DNA of 64,000 nucleotides from Gari tellinella (GCA_922989275.2 OV277857.1:79353321-79417320); one strand, 5' to 3'. Positions 1 through 12,000 are shown, counted from the stretch's first letter. Numbers and translations: made by a program. The notes: generated from the letters alone by a model not told the origin.

Positions 1-305
1 GTTTCGCCTGATATCAACACCTTTTACTAGAATGCTTTATTTATTAATACCGGTATTTATACAGTTGGTGCCTTGGACCATTCTCAATATCCCCAACCTT
101 GATTACACCTTGACCTTGACCTACATTTGGTTCTGAATATATTGGCAAGGCTGCCACCGGGGGCATAAATGTTTATTGAACGCCCAGTCTTGTTTCATTT
201 ATAATTTGCTTTAAGAAATCACAAGTTTTATAGGGCTGCGATAAGTTGAAATGAAAAATCCTAAGACATCCAAATTTGCATTTTTCAAGTGCGAATTTAA
301 GAATC

Positions 306-440
306 TAACCTTTACCCCATAGCCTGTTTCTAGTTTTATTGACACTTGACTACTTAAAGCAGACTGTAAGTAAAGCAGAATGCGCCTTATGGCGCATTCT
401 GCTTTACTTTCAGCCTGCTTTAAGCTACCATGTTCTAGAA
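306..440 (+). mobile_element. P1 MITE, 3'-truncated copy
   Basis: P1 is my name for the commonest hairpin MITE here: TTAACCCTTTACCCCATAG at one end, its complement at the other, about 250 bp, with a 70-bp palindrome in the middle (stem TTAAAGCAGGTTGAAAGTAA). This copy keeps the left end and the whole palindrome but loses similarity soon after the right stem. TTAA targets and ends beginning CCCTTT fit the piggyBac superfamily; that assignment is inference. Confidence 0.7.
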
Positions 441-724
441 AAAAATCCGAAGATTTAAGAAAAATCCGGAGGAATGGTAGCCCTGGTTTTCAACACTAAA
501 TACTTAAGGTATAAAGTAAAAGATTGATTCTATGTATTCAACTGTCTGCTTTAAAATGTTGTTTGCAGATAATTTTCAATTTGTTTTATTAGAAGAAACT
601 GAAAGATTCCAAGGGCAAATTTTGATCATGTTGCAATTGGCTTCCTTACCTCCCCTTGGTGGTAATATGCAAATTCCAAAACAATATGAATGAAATGTCA
701 TTCATTGCAAGAGGCAGTATAAAG

Positions 725-871
725 GGTCCCATGTTATAAAGCTTTTCAGTTGAGTCTAAAGATATTCTCAAGCATTTGATTGGTCAGATTTGAGCCTAGG
801 CTCAAATCTGACCCATCAAATGCTTGAGAATACACTCAGACTCAGCTGAAATGCTTTATAACCTTGGACCC
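725..871. mobile_element. Fold-back palindromic element (family S)
   Basis: The two halves are near-perfect inverted copies meeting at GAGCCTAGGCTC. Each arm carries TTATAAAGC near the outside and CTCAAGCATTTGATTGG inside. A second copy lies at 28931-29068. There is no coding potential; it would extrude as a cruciform or fold as a long RNA hairpin. Confidence 0.75.
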
Positions 872-1144
872 AGGCGTGTTTGATATATCTTTTCATGGGG
901 ATATGAATGATACGTTCTGTGTCTTGTCTAGTTCATGGATGGCTATGCGCTGCCACTGTATTTGTATAGAAACAACTGCGCTATTTGATACATGTTTATC
1001 TAGATGTTAAAATCAGTGTGTTTGTACAAACAATTTAAACTGTTTGCTTTTCTTAGCCATTAGGCGTTATTCACCTACATATAACAGCATAATCCTTCTT
1101 TTGATATTTTGTTTACTTCAAATGAATAAGAGCTTTGAATGAAA

Positions 1145-1345
1145 TACTGTCTAACTTCGATATCTCGAACTTGCTAAACTCGAACTATCCGATATTTTGA
1201 CACTTGAACTGCATTATTATTTTAAGGCTCGGTTCAGGAGAACATACCCGTGTTTCAAAGTTAAAACGCCGCTCAGCCGCGTTTTAACTTTGAAATACGG
1301 GTATGTTCGACTTAACCAAGTTCGAGATATCGAAGTTCGACTGTA
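1145..1345. mobile_element. TA-target hairpin MITE, CTTCGATATCTCGAAC ends
   Basis: Inverted ends TA-CTGTCTAACTTCGATATC and its near complement enclose a palindromic core rich in CpG (GTTAAAACGCCGCTCAGC). A diverged relative may span about 38247-38460 (ACCTCGATATC ... GGTTCGATTGTA), and a fragment lies near 47786. TA target and CAGT-like ends suggest pogo/mariner, which is inference. Confidence 0.65.
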
Positions 1346-1435
1346 TTGTTTTATCAGGTGTTTTCATTTCAGTGTAATTACATTTTAGTCCAACTTATGT
1401 TAAGTAGCCAATCAAAAGTAGATGAAATAGCTGTT

Positions 1436-1668
1436 TTAACCCTCTACTCATAGCCTGTTTCTACTTTTAAAGACAGGTGACTACTTAAAGCAGGTTGAAA
1501 GTAAATCAGAATGCTCCTGAAGGAGCATTCTGATTTACTTTCAACCTGCTTTAAACTGCCATCCAGAACTAAAATGCAAATGCCTTTATTTTATGTACAG
1601 ACTATCTCTCTCTTCGTGTAGGAATAACCAGAGGCTGAAACAGGTGTATTTATGGAGTATTGGGTTAT
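1436..1668 (+). mobile_element. P1 MITE, full length
   Basis: Runs from TTAACCCTCTACTCATAG to TATTTATGGAGTATTGGGTT. The hairpin loop is CTCCTGAAGGAG rather than the usual GTGCCTTAAGGCAC, which is the loop typical of the TA-target family T4. The right TTAA has mutated to TTAT. Confidence 0.75.
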
Positions 1669-1729
1669 ACAATGTATACAAATTTGAAGCTATAGAAGCA
1701 TGTATTCTACATACAGTTGTAACTTGTCT

Positions 1730-1979
1730 TTAACCCTTTACCCAATAACCGGTTTATGGCATTAAATACAGGTGACCACTAAGCAGGTTGAAAGTAAAGC
1801 AGAATGTGCCTTAAGGCACATTCTGCTTTATTTTCAGCCTGCTTTATACTACCATCTGCTATGTTATATATAAAGGTTGTTATGGTTATTGTTCATGAGG
1901 GTATAAACTGGAACTACTTTCTTCAGCGGTTGAATAAATGAAATACGCTAAAAGTCACTTCTATTGGGGAAAGGGTTAA
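1730..1979 (+). mobile_element. P1 MITE, full length
   Basis: Intact 250-bp copy bounded by TTAA at both ends, with the GTGCCTTAAGGCAC palindrome centre. Confidence 0.85.
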
Positions 1980-2329
1980 AGATTGGTCACTTAATATGAG
2001 TTAGACTGTGGTTTAGTTAGAGTATGTTTTTCATTTTAATTAATTGCTTGGACCAAATCAATGGAGACACTATTTTTATGATTTATACATTGGATATTAT
2101 TTTTACCAACAATTGAGTGGGATCAAATGACCTTGTTAGAATTGGTTTTGATAATTGAATCGGAATCATCATTGTTGCATTATGATAGATGGGTGTAAAT
2201 GTATTTTAGCATCTATCTTGTTTGTGTGGTTAGATGTGGGTAATTGTTAAGTTTGAAGCTTTGCTTGTTTGTATTTCCAATAAGCAGAGACATTTGTGGT
2301 GTAGTTAGATTTGTTTGTTGTGGATAAAA

Positions 2330-2449
2330 TAGAGAGAAAATAAGATCGGGAGAATGATACATATAGGAGAGAGATGAGAGAGTGATAGACAGACAGAAAG
2401 AGTGAGAGTGAGAGAGACAATCAGGAGTATAGAGAAAGAGAGAGAGTTT
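2330..2449 (+). repeat. Polypurine GA-rich tract
   Basis: About 120 bp made almost only of A and G on the plus strand, with many GAGAGA runs. Such mirror-like purine tracts can form triplex DNA. It sits between MITEs and is unlinked to any gene I recognise. The minus-strand frame through it is serine/leucine-rich low complexity and is not treated as a gene. Confidence 0.7.
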
Positions 2450-2523
2450 CCTACTCTTCATGTTCTTGCCAGATTTTAACTTACATGTACAGTTAAACCT
2501 GCATTCAGTTATCTTTTAAAGTT

Positions 2524-2773
2524 TTAATCCATTATTCCATAACTGTTTTTAGTTTTTGAGAGGGGAGACTACCTAAAGCAGTTTGAAAGTAAAGCAGAAT
2601 GTGCCTTAAGGCACATTCTGCTTACTTTTAGCCTGCTTTAAGCTACCATCTGTGAGGATGCAGAAACTTATATGATTTGTAATGGTGCATATTCATGACT
2701 GTATTAAGTGTAAATATTGAAAGTGGAACAGGTGAAGAATAAATCAAAGGTATTTATGGAGTAATGAAGGAGT
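2524..2773 (+). mobile_element. P1 MITE, diverged
   Basis: Begins TTAATCCATTATTCCATAAC, contains the full GTGCCTTAAGGCAC hairpin, and ends TTTATGGAGTAATG. It is older than its neighbours judging by substitutions in both ends. Confidence 0.7.
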
Positions 2774-2849
2774 AAGGAAATACAGGTGATAGTTCAAATA
2801 GATCAGGTGATAGTTCATATGATAGATGTTCATAGTGGACAGAGTTTTA

Positions 2850-3200
2850 TACAGTGCTCCCTCTCTACAACGGCCCTCCCAACAACGACTCCCTCCTTAC
2901 AATGACCCTTGCCACAGTTCCCTAAATAGGACATTTATGTCTAATGCTTTTACTGCTGCAATGACGTCTGCTTAAAGTTGTTGTCTGCTGTCTTACATAA
3001 TGGACATTTTGACGGAAAAAACTGAATGAGAAGTGACAAACAGCTTGAATCCAGATCAGACGCCGCGTCACGCGGCGTCTGATCTGGATTCAAGCTGTTT
3101 GCAAATGTACTCCAATGTCATTCCCTATAACGACTCCCTCCCAACAATGCACATAATTGTTGTCTCCCACTGGATGTCGGTGTAAAGAGGGAGCGCTGTA
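2850..3200 (+). mobile_element. TA-target MITE with CAGCGCTCCCTCTC ends (family T8)
   Basis: Flanked by TA, with ends CAGTGCTCCCTCTCTACAA and AAGAGGGAGCGCTG. The centre is a 60-bp palindrome starting AAACAGCTTGAATCCAGATC and meeting at GCCGCGTCACGCGGC. An inverted second copy is at 6096-6456. No coding potential. Confidence 0.8.
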
Positions 3201-3299
3201 CATGAATATTCAGCAGGAGAAGGTTGAATGTGGAACAAACAATACTTTGACTCTGCATCTGACTGCCACTTTTCAGTAATGCTGCCAATCAATCTTTAT

Positions 3300-3523
3300 T
3301 TAACTCATTCACACCCCTGAAACTTTCAATGTACAATTCCAATTTCAATATGAGTCTAGGCATTTTTTGACTATTTAGGGTGGATTTTAATTTTAATTTA
3401 CAAAAGGACAAACAGTGTAGACCCAGATCAGATTCTACACTGTTTCTTAGGACAAGTGTACTCTTGACAAGTATATGATTTTTTAATGACGAGTATACTC
3501 AGCGCTAGGGCTCAATGTGTTAA
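3300..3523 (-). mobile_element. P2 MITE (TTAA-target)
   Basis: P2 ends read TTAACTCTTTGAACCCTAG (left) and TTTCAGGGAGGAAAGAGTTAA (right), with a central hairpin AAACAGTGTAGACCCAGATC. This copy is inverted. Its hairpin is short: the two arms meet without the usual GGGCTCC extension. Confidence 0.75.
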
Positions 3524-3728
3524 GTGGCTGTTTAACACAGGTTTTACTGTTTATTTGTGTCAAGTGCCCAATCTTATAAGCTGTGTATATTTTTCTATGC
3601 TTTGTTCTGACTTGGTGCTGTTAGAGGATTATCATTCCAATGACACGATTTGCTTGTTAGATGATGTAGTTTTTACCTTTAAATGTTGTTATTTTAACTC
3701 TCATTTACCTGTTCAAAGATGGTTTGTT

Positions 3729-4456
3729 TTAACCCCTTCACTGCCCTATACATGTTCACGCTATATGCCGGGAACTACCATTACGTAATATTGCAAGAGC
3801 TACCTGGCTACATAAAAAATGTCATAACTTCAAATATAAATATCCAATATGCACCAAATTTCACAAGCTCCTCAAAAACACCTATATTGACATTTCCTGA
3901 AACTTTGACTGAGATATCTTGTATAAATACTGTTTTTTAACATTTTTTTATACACAGACTGTAAAAAAAATGTGAAAATTCAACTTTTGTTTACATTTCG
4001 AGAGTCTAATTTAGAGAAATGACATGCAAAAAAGCACAAATAACTGTAACAAACTGCATATAAAATGCAACTAGCAACATTTCTAACCTTTTCCTTTTTA
4101 TTGCTTTTGAGCAGGTTCATAAACATTATCAGAATCATTTTCCACTTATGATACTTCTTGTTCAAGCGAACATGGCGGTGCATGCTTTCCAGGACAGGTA
4201 GCCATGTCAGAAATTAGGTGTTTACACATTAATTTTCGATTTACACACTCCAAACATGACATATTTAGGTAAGGGAAGTCAATCTAATTGATTTTCAATG
4301 AAAACTAACCAGAAGAGTTGCTTCCCTTACACCAAAGACTCTTATATAGCAGGTCTTAAAAAGTACGTAATTACCCCGAGCCACGCTCGGGCTATAGCAC
4401 ACAGCAACATCGATTCACCCCGAGTCAGGCTCGGGGTAAGGCAGCGAAGGGGTTAA
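3729..4456 (+). mobile_element. 728-bp TTAA-target element (family P6)
   Basis: Bounded by TTAACCCCTTCACTGCC and its near complement GGCAGCGAAGGGGTTAA. The interior is AT-rich and non-coding, with a subterminal inverted pair CCCCGAGCCACGCTCGGG / CCCCGAGTCAGGCTCGGGG near the right end. Its right TTAA is also the left TTAA of the next element. Confidence 0.75.
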
Positions 4457-4714
4457 CATATTGAACCCTAGTGACGAGTATAGTTGTCATTTATAAACAT
4501 TGTACCTATCAAGAGTACTCCTGTCCAATACAAACAGTGTAGACCCAGATCAGAGGAGCAGGATCCCTCTGATCAGGGTCTGCACTGTTTGTCAAATTGT
4601 AATATATTGCAGAAAACATCCCTAAATTGGTATAAATGGAATAAAAAAAAATTGGTATAAATGGAATAAAATTACTTGGAAATGAAACTTTTCATTAAAA
4701 GTTTCAGGGGTTAA
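4453..4714 (+). mobile_element. P2 MITE abutting P6
   Basis: Starts at the TTAA shared with the preceding element (TTAACATATTGAACCCTAG) and ends TTTCAGGGGTTAA. Contains the AAACAGTGTAGACC hairpin with inner arm GATCAGAGG. Confidence 0.75.
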
Positions 4715-4790
4715 ATATTTAAAATAGACAGGTACTTAAAGTAGAATGACAATAAATCAGATAGCTCTTTGCAATCTGCTTTAACCCTCT

Positions 4791-5019
4791 GAACCCTAGT
4801 CCCGAATATAGGCGTCCTTTTCAAACAGTATACATGTGAAAAGTTCACTTGTCCTATGCAAACAGTGAAGACCAAGATCAGAGGGCCCTCTCATCTGGGT
4901 CTTCACTGTTTGTCATAATGCAAAACATTGACAAAAACAACCCTTAAAAGTCAGAAATTGACTAGACTAAAATGGAAACTGGGATTGTCCATTTGAAGTT
5001 TTAGGGAGGAAAGAGTTAA
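4791..5019 (+). mobile_element. P2 MITE, full length
   Basis: 229 bp from TTAACCCTCTGAACCC to GGGAGGAAAGAGTTAA. The left TTAA lies in sequence resembling a broken hairpin arm (AATCTGCTTTAA), so it may have landed inside an older MITE. The right TTAA is shared with the next P1 copy. Confidence 0.8.
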
Positions 5020-5267
5020 CCCTTTACCTGATAGCCTAGTTATAATATTGAAAACAGGTCACCACTTAAAGCAGGTTGAAAGTAAAGCAGAATGTGCCTT
5101 AAGGCACATTCTGCTTTACTTTCAGCCTGCTTTAAGCTAAAATCTGCTAGGCTATATAAAATATTTGTAATGGTTATTGTTCATGAGGGTATAAACTGGA
5201 ACTATTTTCTTTTGCGGAGGAATAAATTAAATACGCTAAAAGTCGCTTCTATGGGGGAAAGGGTTAA
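5016..5267 (+). mobile_element. P1 MITE, young subfamily
   Basis: 252 bp bounded by TTAA. It belongs to a subfamily with CTGATAGCCTAGTTATAATA after the end. It is almost identical to the copy at 50894-51145, which suggests recent movement. Confidence 0.85.
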
Positions 5268-5860
5268 GCAGTAACTTGTCAGGATCTTGGAAACTTTTGT
5301 TATATGTATTAGGACAGGGTAGACTTTCTATGAAGAAAATGTTAAAGCTTCAAAAGGTGATTCTATTGAAGGGATGGTCTAGTAGTACTGCTCAAGTTTT
5401 ATAAAAGATTTGTGTGGAACTACAAAGGGAGACAAACTTGGCTAAATTTTTAAGAGAATTGTTACATTTACATTAAATTCATAAAGAGTATCTGTAAAGC
5501 AGTTTCTCAATTAATATGCATTTGAACACCAGAATGGAATTCTTTTTAGAAAATATGATTACAAGTACTATTAGTTTGGATCCAGATCAAACCCAACACA
5601 CTGCGTTAACTGAATGATAAGTGTTACTTGTGTTTTGCTGATGGAACATAGAGAAGACAATGTTAACCCTTCTTCTGCCAATAGTGTATATTGATGCTTT
5701 TTGAAAACAATAAAGACCCAGGATCAGACAGCTTCTGAAGGATTTTTCTGGTTGGGTCTGCCCTGTTTTCTTACAAAGGATCTGTCCAATATGAGTGAGC
5801 ACTGTTTTGCTCAGGAAATCTTAACAAGGTTCAAATAGCCAAGTAATGGCCCAGTTGATA

Positions 5861-6072
5861 TACAGTAAAACCTCTCTATTACGATCACTTAATTGTGTTA
5901 AGTTATAAGTTGTTATGACAGGTGACTGCTTAAAGCAAGGTGACTGTTAACCAGAAAGCTCCTGAAGGAGCTTTCTGTTTACTGTTACCTTGCCCTAAGC
6001 TTTCGCCTGTCTTTTATATAAATATCAATCAGTCTTCATTTTTAGTGGTTGTTATAGAGAGGTTTTACTGTA
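5861..6072 (+). mobile_element. TA-target hairpin MITE T4
   Basis: T4 ends are TA-CAGTAAAACCTCTCTATTA and their complement. The core palindrome (CTTAAAGCAAGGTGACTGTT, loop CTCCTGAAGGAG) is clearly related to the P1 core although the ends are not. TA target and CAGT-start ends fit pogo/Tigger-like elements (inference). Confidence 0.85.
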
Positions 6073-6095
6073 AGTTGCAAGTGGGCTGAGTTCAA

Positions 6096-6456
6096 TACAG
6101 CGCTCCCTCTCTACAAGGACATCTAATGGGAGACAAACATTGTGTGCATTGTTCGGAGGGAGTCATTATAGAGAGGGAAATTGGTAAACATTTGCAAACA
6201 GCTTGAATCCAGATCAGACGCCGCGTTTCATGGCGTCTGATTTGGATTCAAGCTGTTTGTCACTCATCATTAAGCTTTGTCTGTCAAAATTATCATTATG
6301 TAACTATTAGAAGAACAGCAGACAATTATATTAAGCAGACGTTACTGCATCAGCGAAATGGTTAGAAATAATTGTCTTGTTTGGGGACCAGCAACAAGGG
6401 TCGTTGTAAGGAGGTAATCGTTGTTGGGAGGGCTGTTGCAGAGAGGGAGCGCTGTA
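6096..6456 (-). mobile_element. T8 MITE, second copy
   Basis: Inverted relative to the copy at 2850-3200: TA plus CAGCGCTCCCTCTCTACAA at the left and GAGAGGGAGCGCTG plus TA at the right, with the same AAACAGCTTGAATCCAGATC palindrome. Confidence 0.8.
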
Positions 6457-6886
6457 TGAATATTCAGTGGGAGAATAGTTATTTCCAAATTTGAGCTAAA
6501 AGTTTGAGCAGACTGTTTGAATATATTGCCAGAAATGAAGTAAATAGGATTAATAGTTTACATCCTGGTCACAGGCATTGTTTTTATGGTGTCTAGTCTA
6601 GATCCAGACCAGTATTACAAAGTCTAAATGTGACTAAGCCATGTTTTTAACTTTGAAAAATAGGTTATTAAATAGCAACTGAAGAAATCTGGAAACTTTG
6701 ACATAAGCGAGTTTTGTATTTGAAGTTTTACTGTAATTGAAATGCTCACCTTATCTGGTGCTTTGAACAGCTCATATTTTGCCAACAATTGACACACTAA
6801 ACAGTAATTGTATAACTGGACTATAGACATGCAATGATTGATTATTTTGTCTTCCTGTATTATGGCTGTTGTAAAGACTTTGAAAA

Positions 6887-7132
6887 GCTTGAATCCTAGT
6901 GATGAGTATGCCGGCCGGCGGTTGTCCTTTACAACAGAGTATTAGTGAAGAGTACACTTGCTCTATACAAGCAGTGTAGACCCAAATTAGAGGGTTTCTA
7001 AATCAAGGTCTGCACTGTTTGGTATTTTAACTATTAATTGTGAAATACAACCATAAGAAGTTGAAAATGGGCTAGACTTTACTTGAAACTGCTGTCGTCT
7101 ATTTGCTGTTTCATTGGTGATCGAGTTCAAAG
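6887..7132 (+). mobile_element. P2 MITE, degenerate
   Basis: Recognisable by TTGAATCCTAGTGATGAGTA at the left and the hairpin arms GCAGTGTAGACCC / GGTCTGCACTGTTTGG. The terminal TTAA sites are lost. Confidence 0.55.
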
Positions 7133-7169
7133 GATAAATCTGCATAAAAGGGTAATTCTGTGTTATTAA

Positions 7170-7558
7170 TATACAGGGCTCCGGATAAGAGGGAGTAGAC
7201 TTATACTTGAAATGTTTTCTCTTGTTCCTCTAAAACCAATGTTGTTCCGTAGGAGGAAATTCTAATGAATAGTCACAAGATAGACTTGGATGGGGGAATA
7301 AAATAAAGAATTGAGTATATTTGAAATACACTATGAACTAATTAAGTTAATAATGCACCATTAGAACTATGTTTACATCAGTTCACAACACATAAAATTT
7401 CCGCTTACTATTGAAAGTTTTTACCACTGCTGTGTTCATCTTCAGACCACAGCAATGATCTTAACTGTCAATAGTAAGTTGAACTTGTATTTGTTGTGAA
7501 CCAGCGAAAACATGATTCTAATTTGTGAAATACTCCCTTTTATCTGGAGCTTTATATT
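7170..7558 (+). mobile_element. MITE family G (GGGCTCCAGATAAGAG ends), interrupted copy
   Basis: Left end TACAGGGCTCCGGATAAGAG and right end CTCCCTTTTATCTGGAGC match family G, which is better preserved at 60786-60974. The space between them is about twice normal, so something has inserted or the pairing is accidental. Confidence 0.4.
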
Positions 7559-7563
7559 GTATT

Positions 7564-8023
7564 TTAACCCATTATCCCATAGCCTGTTTCTAATTTTGAA
7601 GATAGGTGACCACTTAACCCTTAGCCTGCCACTCACGACTATAGCTCCATATGCAAACAGCTTGGATCCGGATGAGACGCCGAGTAACTCGGCGTCTCAT
7701 CCGGATCCAAGCTGTTTGACACTCGGACAACATTTTCAGCAATTTTGAGCAACTTTGAGGCACTTTGAAACTTGAAGCAGACGAGAAATATAGCAGACGA
7801 CAATTTATTTGGCGGGCTAAGGGTTAAAGCAGGTTGAAAGAAAAGCAGAATGTGCCTTAAGGCACATTCTGCTTTACTTTCAGCCTGCTTTAAGCTACCA
7901 TCTGCGAGTATAGAAAATATTTGTGTTGGTACATATTCATTACTATATATTGAGGATTTATTTTCTTCAATGGAGGAAAAAAGTGAAGGTGTAAAAAGAC
8001 GTATTTATGGGGTAATGGGTTAA
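7564..8023 (+). mobile_element. P1 MITE interrupted by a P3 MITE
   Basis: Outer P1 copy from TTAACCCATTATCCCATAG to TATGGGGTAATGGGTTAA. Its stem sequence CACTTAAAGCAGG is split at TTAA by the element at 7614-7827, with TTAA present on both sides of the insert. Without the insert a normal 250-bp P1 copy results. Confidence 0.85.
7614..7827 (+). mobile_element. P3 MITE nested in P1
   Basis: 214 bp with ends TTAACCCTTAGCCTGCCA and TTGGCGGGCTAAGGGTTAA and a perfect central palindrome (AAACAGCTTGGATCCGGATG ... meeting at GAGTAACTC). A near-identical copy is at 63786-63999. Confidence 0.9.
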
Positions 8024-8227
8024 CATGTGGGTCTGTATGTGTAAACAGCTTGTTCTTGTCTTTTGTAATCTCTTAGCCTGCATTGACTTTGTTTAATGGC
8101 ATATACAACATTCCAAACTGTATAAGCTTTATCAATTTGTGATAATATATGATATCTATATATGTTTTCTGAATAAAAAAGTGCCAAACCTTGCTGGTAA
8201 TTCTCCTCTTGCTATATCTACCTGGCT

Positions 8228-8372
8228 TAACCCATTGAACCCCAGTGAGGAGTATAGGCATCTTCTCAAACCTTTCCTCTATAACCTAGTCTCTGTATTG
8301 AAATATAGGGGACCACTTAAAGCAGATTGAAAGTAAAGCAGAATGCACCTTAAGGTGCATTCTGCTTTATTC
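8228..8372 (+). mobile_element. P2 left end fused to a P1 fragment
   Basis: TTAACCCATTGAACCCCAGTG (a P2 start) runs for about 45 bp, then changes to P1 sequence without its end (CCTCTATAACCTAGTCTCTG) through most of the hairpin. The hairpin is cut at TTTAT by a different repeat. It is a junction of three broken elements. Confidence 0.5.
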
Positions 8373-8383
8373 ATATATATAAT

Positions 8384-9000
8384 TATACCCCCACAGGGTT
8401 TGAGGGGGGTATACTGGAATCAGCCTGTTGGTCGGTCATTGGTTGGTCTGTCTGCAAAATCTTGTACTTTCAACTCGTCCTTTAGTTTCAACCTCATTCA
8501 CTTGATACTTGGCATAAATGTTACTCAGTCAGGTGTAGTAGATATGCAAGACACAAATTTTAGGTCTCTTTGGCCTTGAAATTGGCAGGCAAAATCTTGT
8601 ACTTTGAACCCCTCCTTCACTTTCAACCTGATTCACTGGATACTTGGCATAAATGTTACTCAGGAGTAGTAGATGTGTAAGACACAATTTTAAGGTCTCT
8701 ATGACCTTGACCTTTGTCCTTGAAATTGGCAGGCAAAATATTGTACTTTGAACTCCTCCTTCAATTTCAACCTGATTCACTTGATACTTGTCATAAATGT
8801 TACTCAGGAGTACATGTAGTATATGTGCAGGACATAAATTTCAGGTCTCTGTGAAATTGACCTTTGTCCTTGAAATTGGCAGGCAAAATCTTGTACTTTG
8901 AACTCCTCCTTCACATTCAACCTGATTCACTTGATACTTGGCATAAATGTTACTCAGGAGTAGTATATATACACAAATTCAAATTTCAAATCTCTGTGAC
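8384..9000 (+). repeat. Minisatellite, about 145-bp unit, about 4 copies
   Basis: Preceded by a small stem (ACCCCCACAGGGTTTGAGGG then TATACTGGAATCA). The repeated landmark GGCAGGCAAAATCTTGTACT recurs near 8452 (partial), 8585, 8728 and 8878. Units contain ATTCACTTGATACTTGGCAT. Probably the tandem core of a Helitron-like element; its other end is not clear. Confidence 0.7.
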
Positions 9001-9045
9001 CGTGATGCTGTGCTAGGGTAAATATTTATAAAATTGTTATTGTTT

Positions 9046-12000
9046 TTAGCTCGCCTGTACGTAGTACATGACGAGCTATTGCAATACCCCCGGTGAAGTC
9101 GTCGTCGTTGTCGTCGGCGTCGTCGTGAACGGCGTAAACAATTTTAAGAAAATGTCTATAACTTCTATGTCCCTTGAGGTATTGCTTTCATAGTTGGTAT
9201 GTGTGTGTATATGGACAAGACCTTTCCATGCACAGAAAAATTTTGACCCCTGTGACCTTGACCTTGAACTTAGGGCCTGCGTTTAGGTTTCGAAATCTGC
9301 GTTTAGGTTTCGAAAAATGCCTTTACACTTCTATGTCCCTTGAGGTATTGCTTCCATAGTTGGTATGTGTGTGTATATGGACAAGGCCTTTCCATGCACA
9401 GAAAAATTTAGACCCCTGTGACCTTGACCTTGAACTTAGAGCCTGCGTTTAGGTTTCGAAATCTGCGTTTAGGTTTTGAAAAATGCCTTTAACTTCTATA
9501 TCCATTAAGGTATTGCTTCCATAGTCGGTATGTGTGTGTATATAGACAAGACCTTTCCATGCTCAGAATATTTTTGACCCCTGTGACCTTGACCTTGAAC
9601 TTAGGGCCTGCGTTTAGGTTTCAAAATCTGTGTTTAAGTTTAGAAAAAATGCCTTTAACTTCTATGTCCTTTGAGGTATTGCTTTCATAGTTGGTATGTA
9701 TGTGTATATGGACAAGACCTTTCCATGCACAGCAAAATTTAGACCCCTGTGACCTTGACCTTGAACTTAGGGCCTGCGTTTAGGTTTCGAAATCTGCGTT
9801 TAGGTTTCGAAAAATGCCTTTAAACTTCTATGTCCCTTGAGGTATTGCTTCCATAGTTGGTATGTGTGTGTATATGGACAAGGCCTTTCCATGCACAGAA
9901 AAATTTAGACCCCTGTGACCTTGACCTTGAACTTAGAGCCTGCGTTTAGGTTTCGAAATCTGCGTTTAGGTTTTGAAAAATGCCTTTAACTTCTATATCC
10001 ATTAAGGTATTGCTTCCATAGTCGGTATGTGTGTGTATATAGACAAGACCTTTCCATGCTCAGAAAAATTTAGACCCCTGTGACCTTGACCTTGAACTTA
10101 GGGCCTGCGTTTAGGTTTCGAAATCTGCGTTTAGGTTTCGAAAAATGCCTTTAACTTCTATGTCCCTTGAGGTATTGCTTCAATAGTTGGTATGTGTGTG
10201 TATATGGACAAGACGTTTCCATGCACAGAATATTTTTGACCCCTGTGACCTTGACCTTGAACTTAGGGCCTGCGTTTAGGTTTCGAAATCTGTATTTAAG
10301 TTTAGAAAAAATGCCTTTAACTTCTATGTCCTTTGAGGTATTGCTTTCATAGTTGGTATGTATGTGGTTATGGACAAGACCTTCCCATGCACAGCAAAAT
10401 TTAGACCCCTGTGACCTTGACCTTGAACTTATGGCCTGTGTTTAGGTTTTGAAATCTGCGTTTAGGTTTTGAAAAATGCCTTTAACTTCTATATACCTTA
10501 AGGTATTGCTTCCATAGTTGGTATGTGTGTGTATGTAGGCAAGACCTTTCCATGCTCAGAAATATTTTGACCCCTGTAATCTATACCTTGAACTTAGGGC
10601 CTGCGTTAAGGTTTCGAAATCTGCGTTTAGGTTTCAAAAAATGCCTTTAACTTCTATGTCCTTTGAGGTATTGCTTTCATAGTTGGTATGTATGTGTATA
10701 TGGACAAGACCTTTCCATGCACAGCAAAATTTAGACCCCTGTGACCTTGACCTTGAACTTATGGCCTGTGTTTAGGTTTTGAAATCTGCGTTTAGGTTTT
10801 GAAAAATGCCTTTCACTTCTATATACCTTAAGGTATTGCTTCCATAGTCGGTATGTGTGTGTATGTAGACAAGACCTTTCCATGCTCAGAAAAATTTAGA
10901 CCCCTGTGACCTTGACCTTGAACTTAGGGCCTGCGTTTAGGTTTCGAAATCTGCGTTTAGGTTTCAAAAAATGCCTTTAAACTTCTATGTCCCTTGAGGT
11001 ATTGCTTCCATAGTTGGTATGTGTGTGTATATGGACAAGACCTTTCCATGCACAGAAAAATTTGGACCCCTGTGACCTTGACCTTGAACTTAGCGCCTGC
11101 GTTTAGGTTTTGAAATCTGCGTTTAGGTTTTGAAAAATGCCTTTAACTTCTATATCCATTAAGGTATTGCTTCCATAGTCGGTATGTGTGTGTATATAGA
11201 CAAGACCTTACCATGCTCAGAAAAATTTAGACCCCTGTGACCTTGACCTTGAACTTAGGGCCTGCGTTTAGGTTTCAAAATCTGCGTTTAGGTTTCGAAA
11301 AATGCCTTTAACTTCTATGTCCCTTGAGGTATTGCTTCCATAGTTGGTATGTGTGTGTATATGAACAAGACGTTTCCATGCACAGAATATTTTTGACCCC
11401 TGTGACCTTGACCTTGAACTTAGGGCCTGCGTTTAGGTTTCGAAATCTGCGTTTAGGTTTCGAAAAATGCCTTTAACTTCTATGTCCCTTGAGGTATTGC
11501 TTCAATAGTTGGTATGTGTGTGTATATGGACAAGACGTTTCCATGCACAGAATATTTTTGACCCCTGTGACCTTGACCTTGAACTTAGGGCCTGCGTTTA
11601 GGTTTCGAAATCTGTATTTAAGTTTAGAAAAAATGCCTTTAACTTCTATGTCCTTTGAGGTATTGCTTTCATAGTTGGTATGTATGTGGTTATGGACAAG
11701 ACCTTCCCATGCACAGCAAAATTTAGACCCCTGTGACCTTGACCTTGAACTTATGGCCTGTGTTTAGGTTTTGAAATCTGCGTTTAGGTTTTGAAAAATG
11801 CCTTTAACTTCTATATACCTTAAGGTATTGCTTCCATAGTTGGTATGTGTGTGTATGTAGGCAAGACCTTTCCATGCTCAGAAATATTTTGACCCCTGTA
11901 ATCTATACCTTGAACTTAGGGCCTGCGTTTAGGTTTCGAAATCTGCGTTTAGGTTTCAAAAAATGCCTTTAACTTCTATGTCCTTTGAGGTATTGCTTTC

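Noticed and set aside
5092..5274. Frame starting MCLKAHSALLSACFKL, recurring at 50970, 32560 and 57037
   Set aside because: It is the translation of the P1 MITE palindrome. It recurs wherever P1 does and has no protein-like features.
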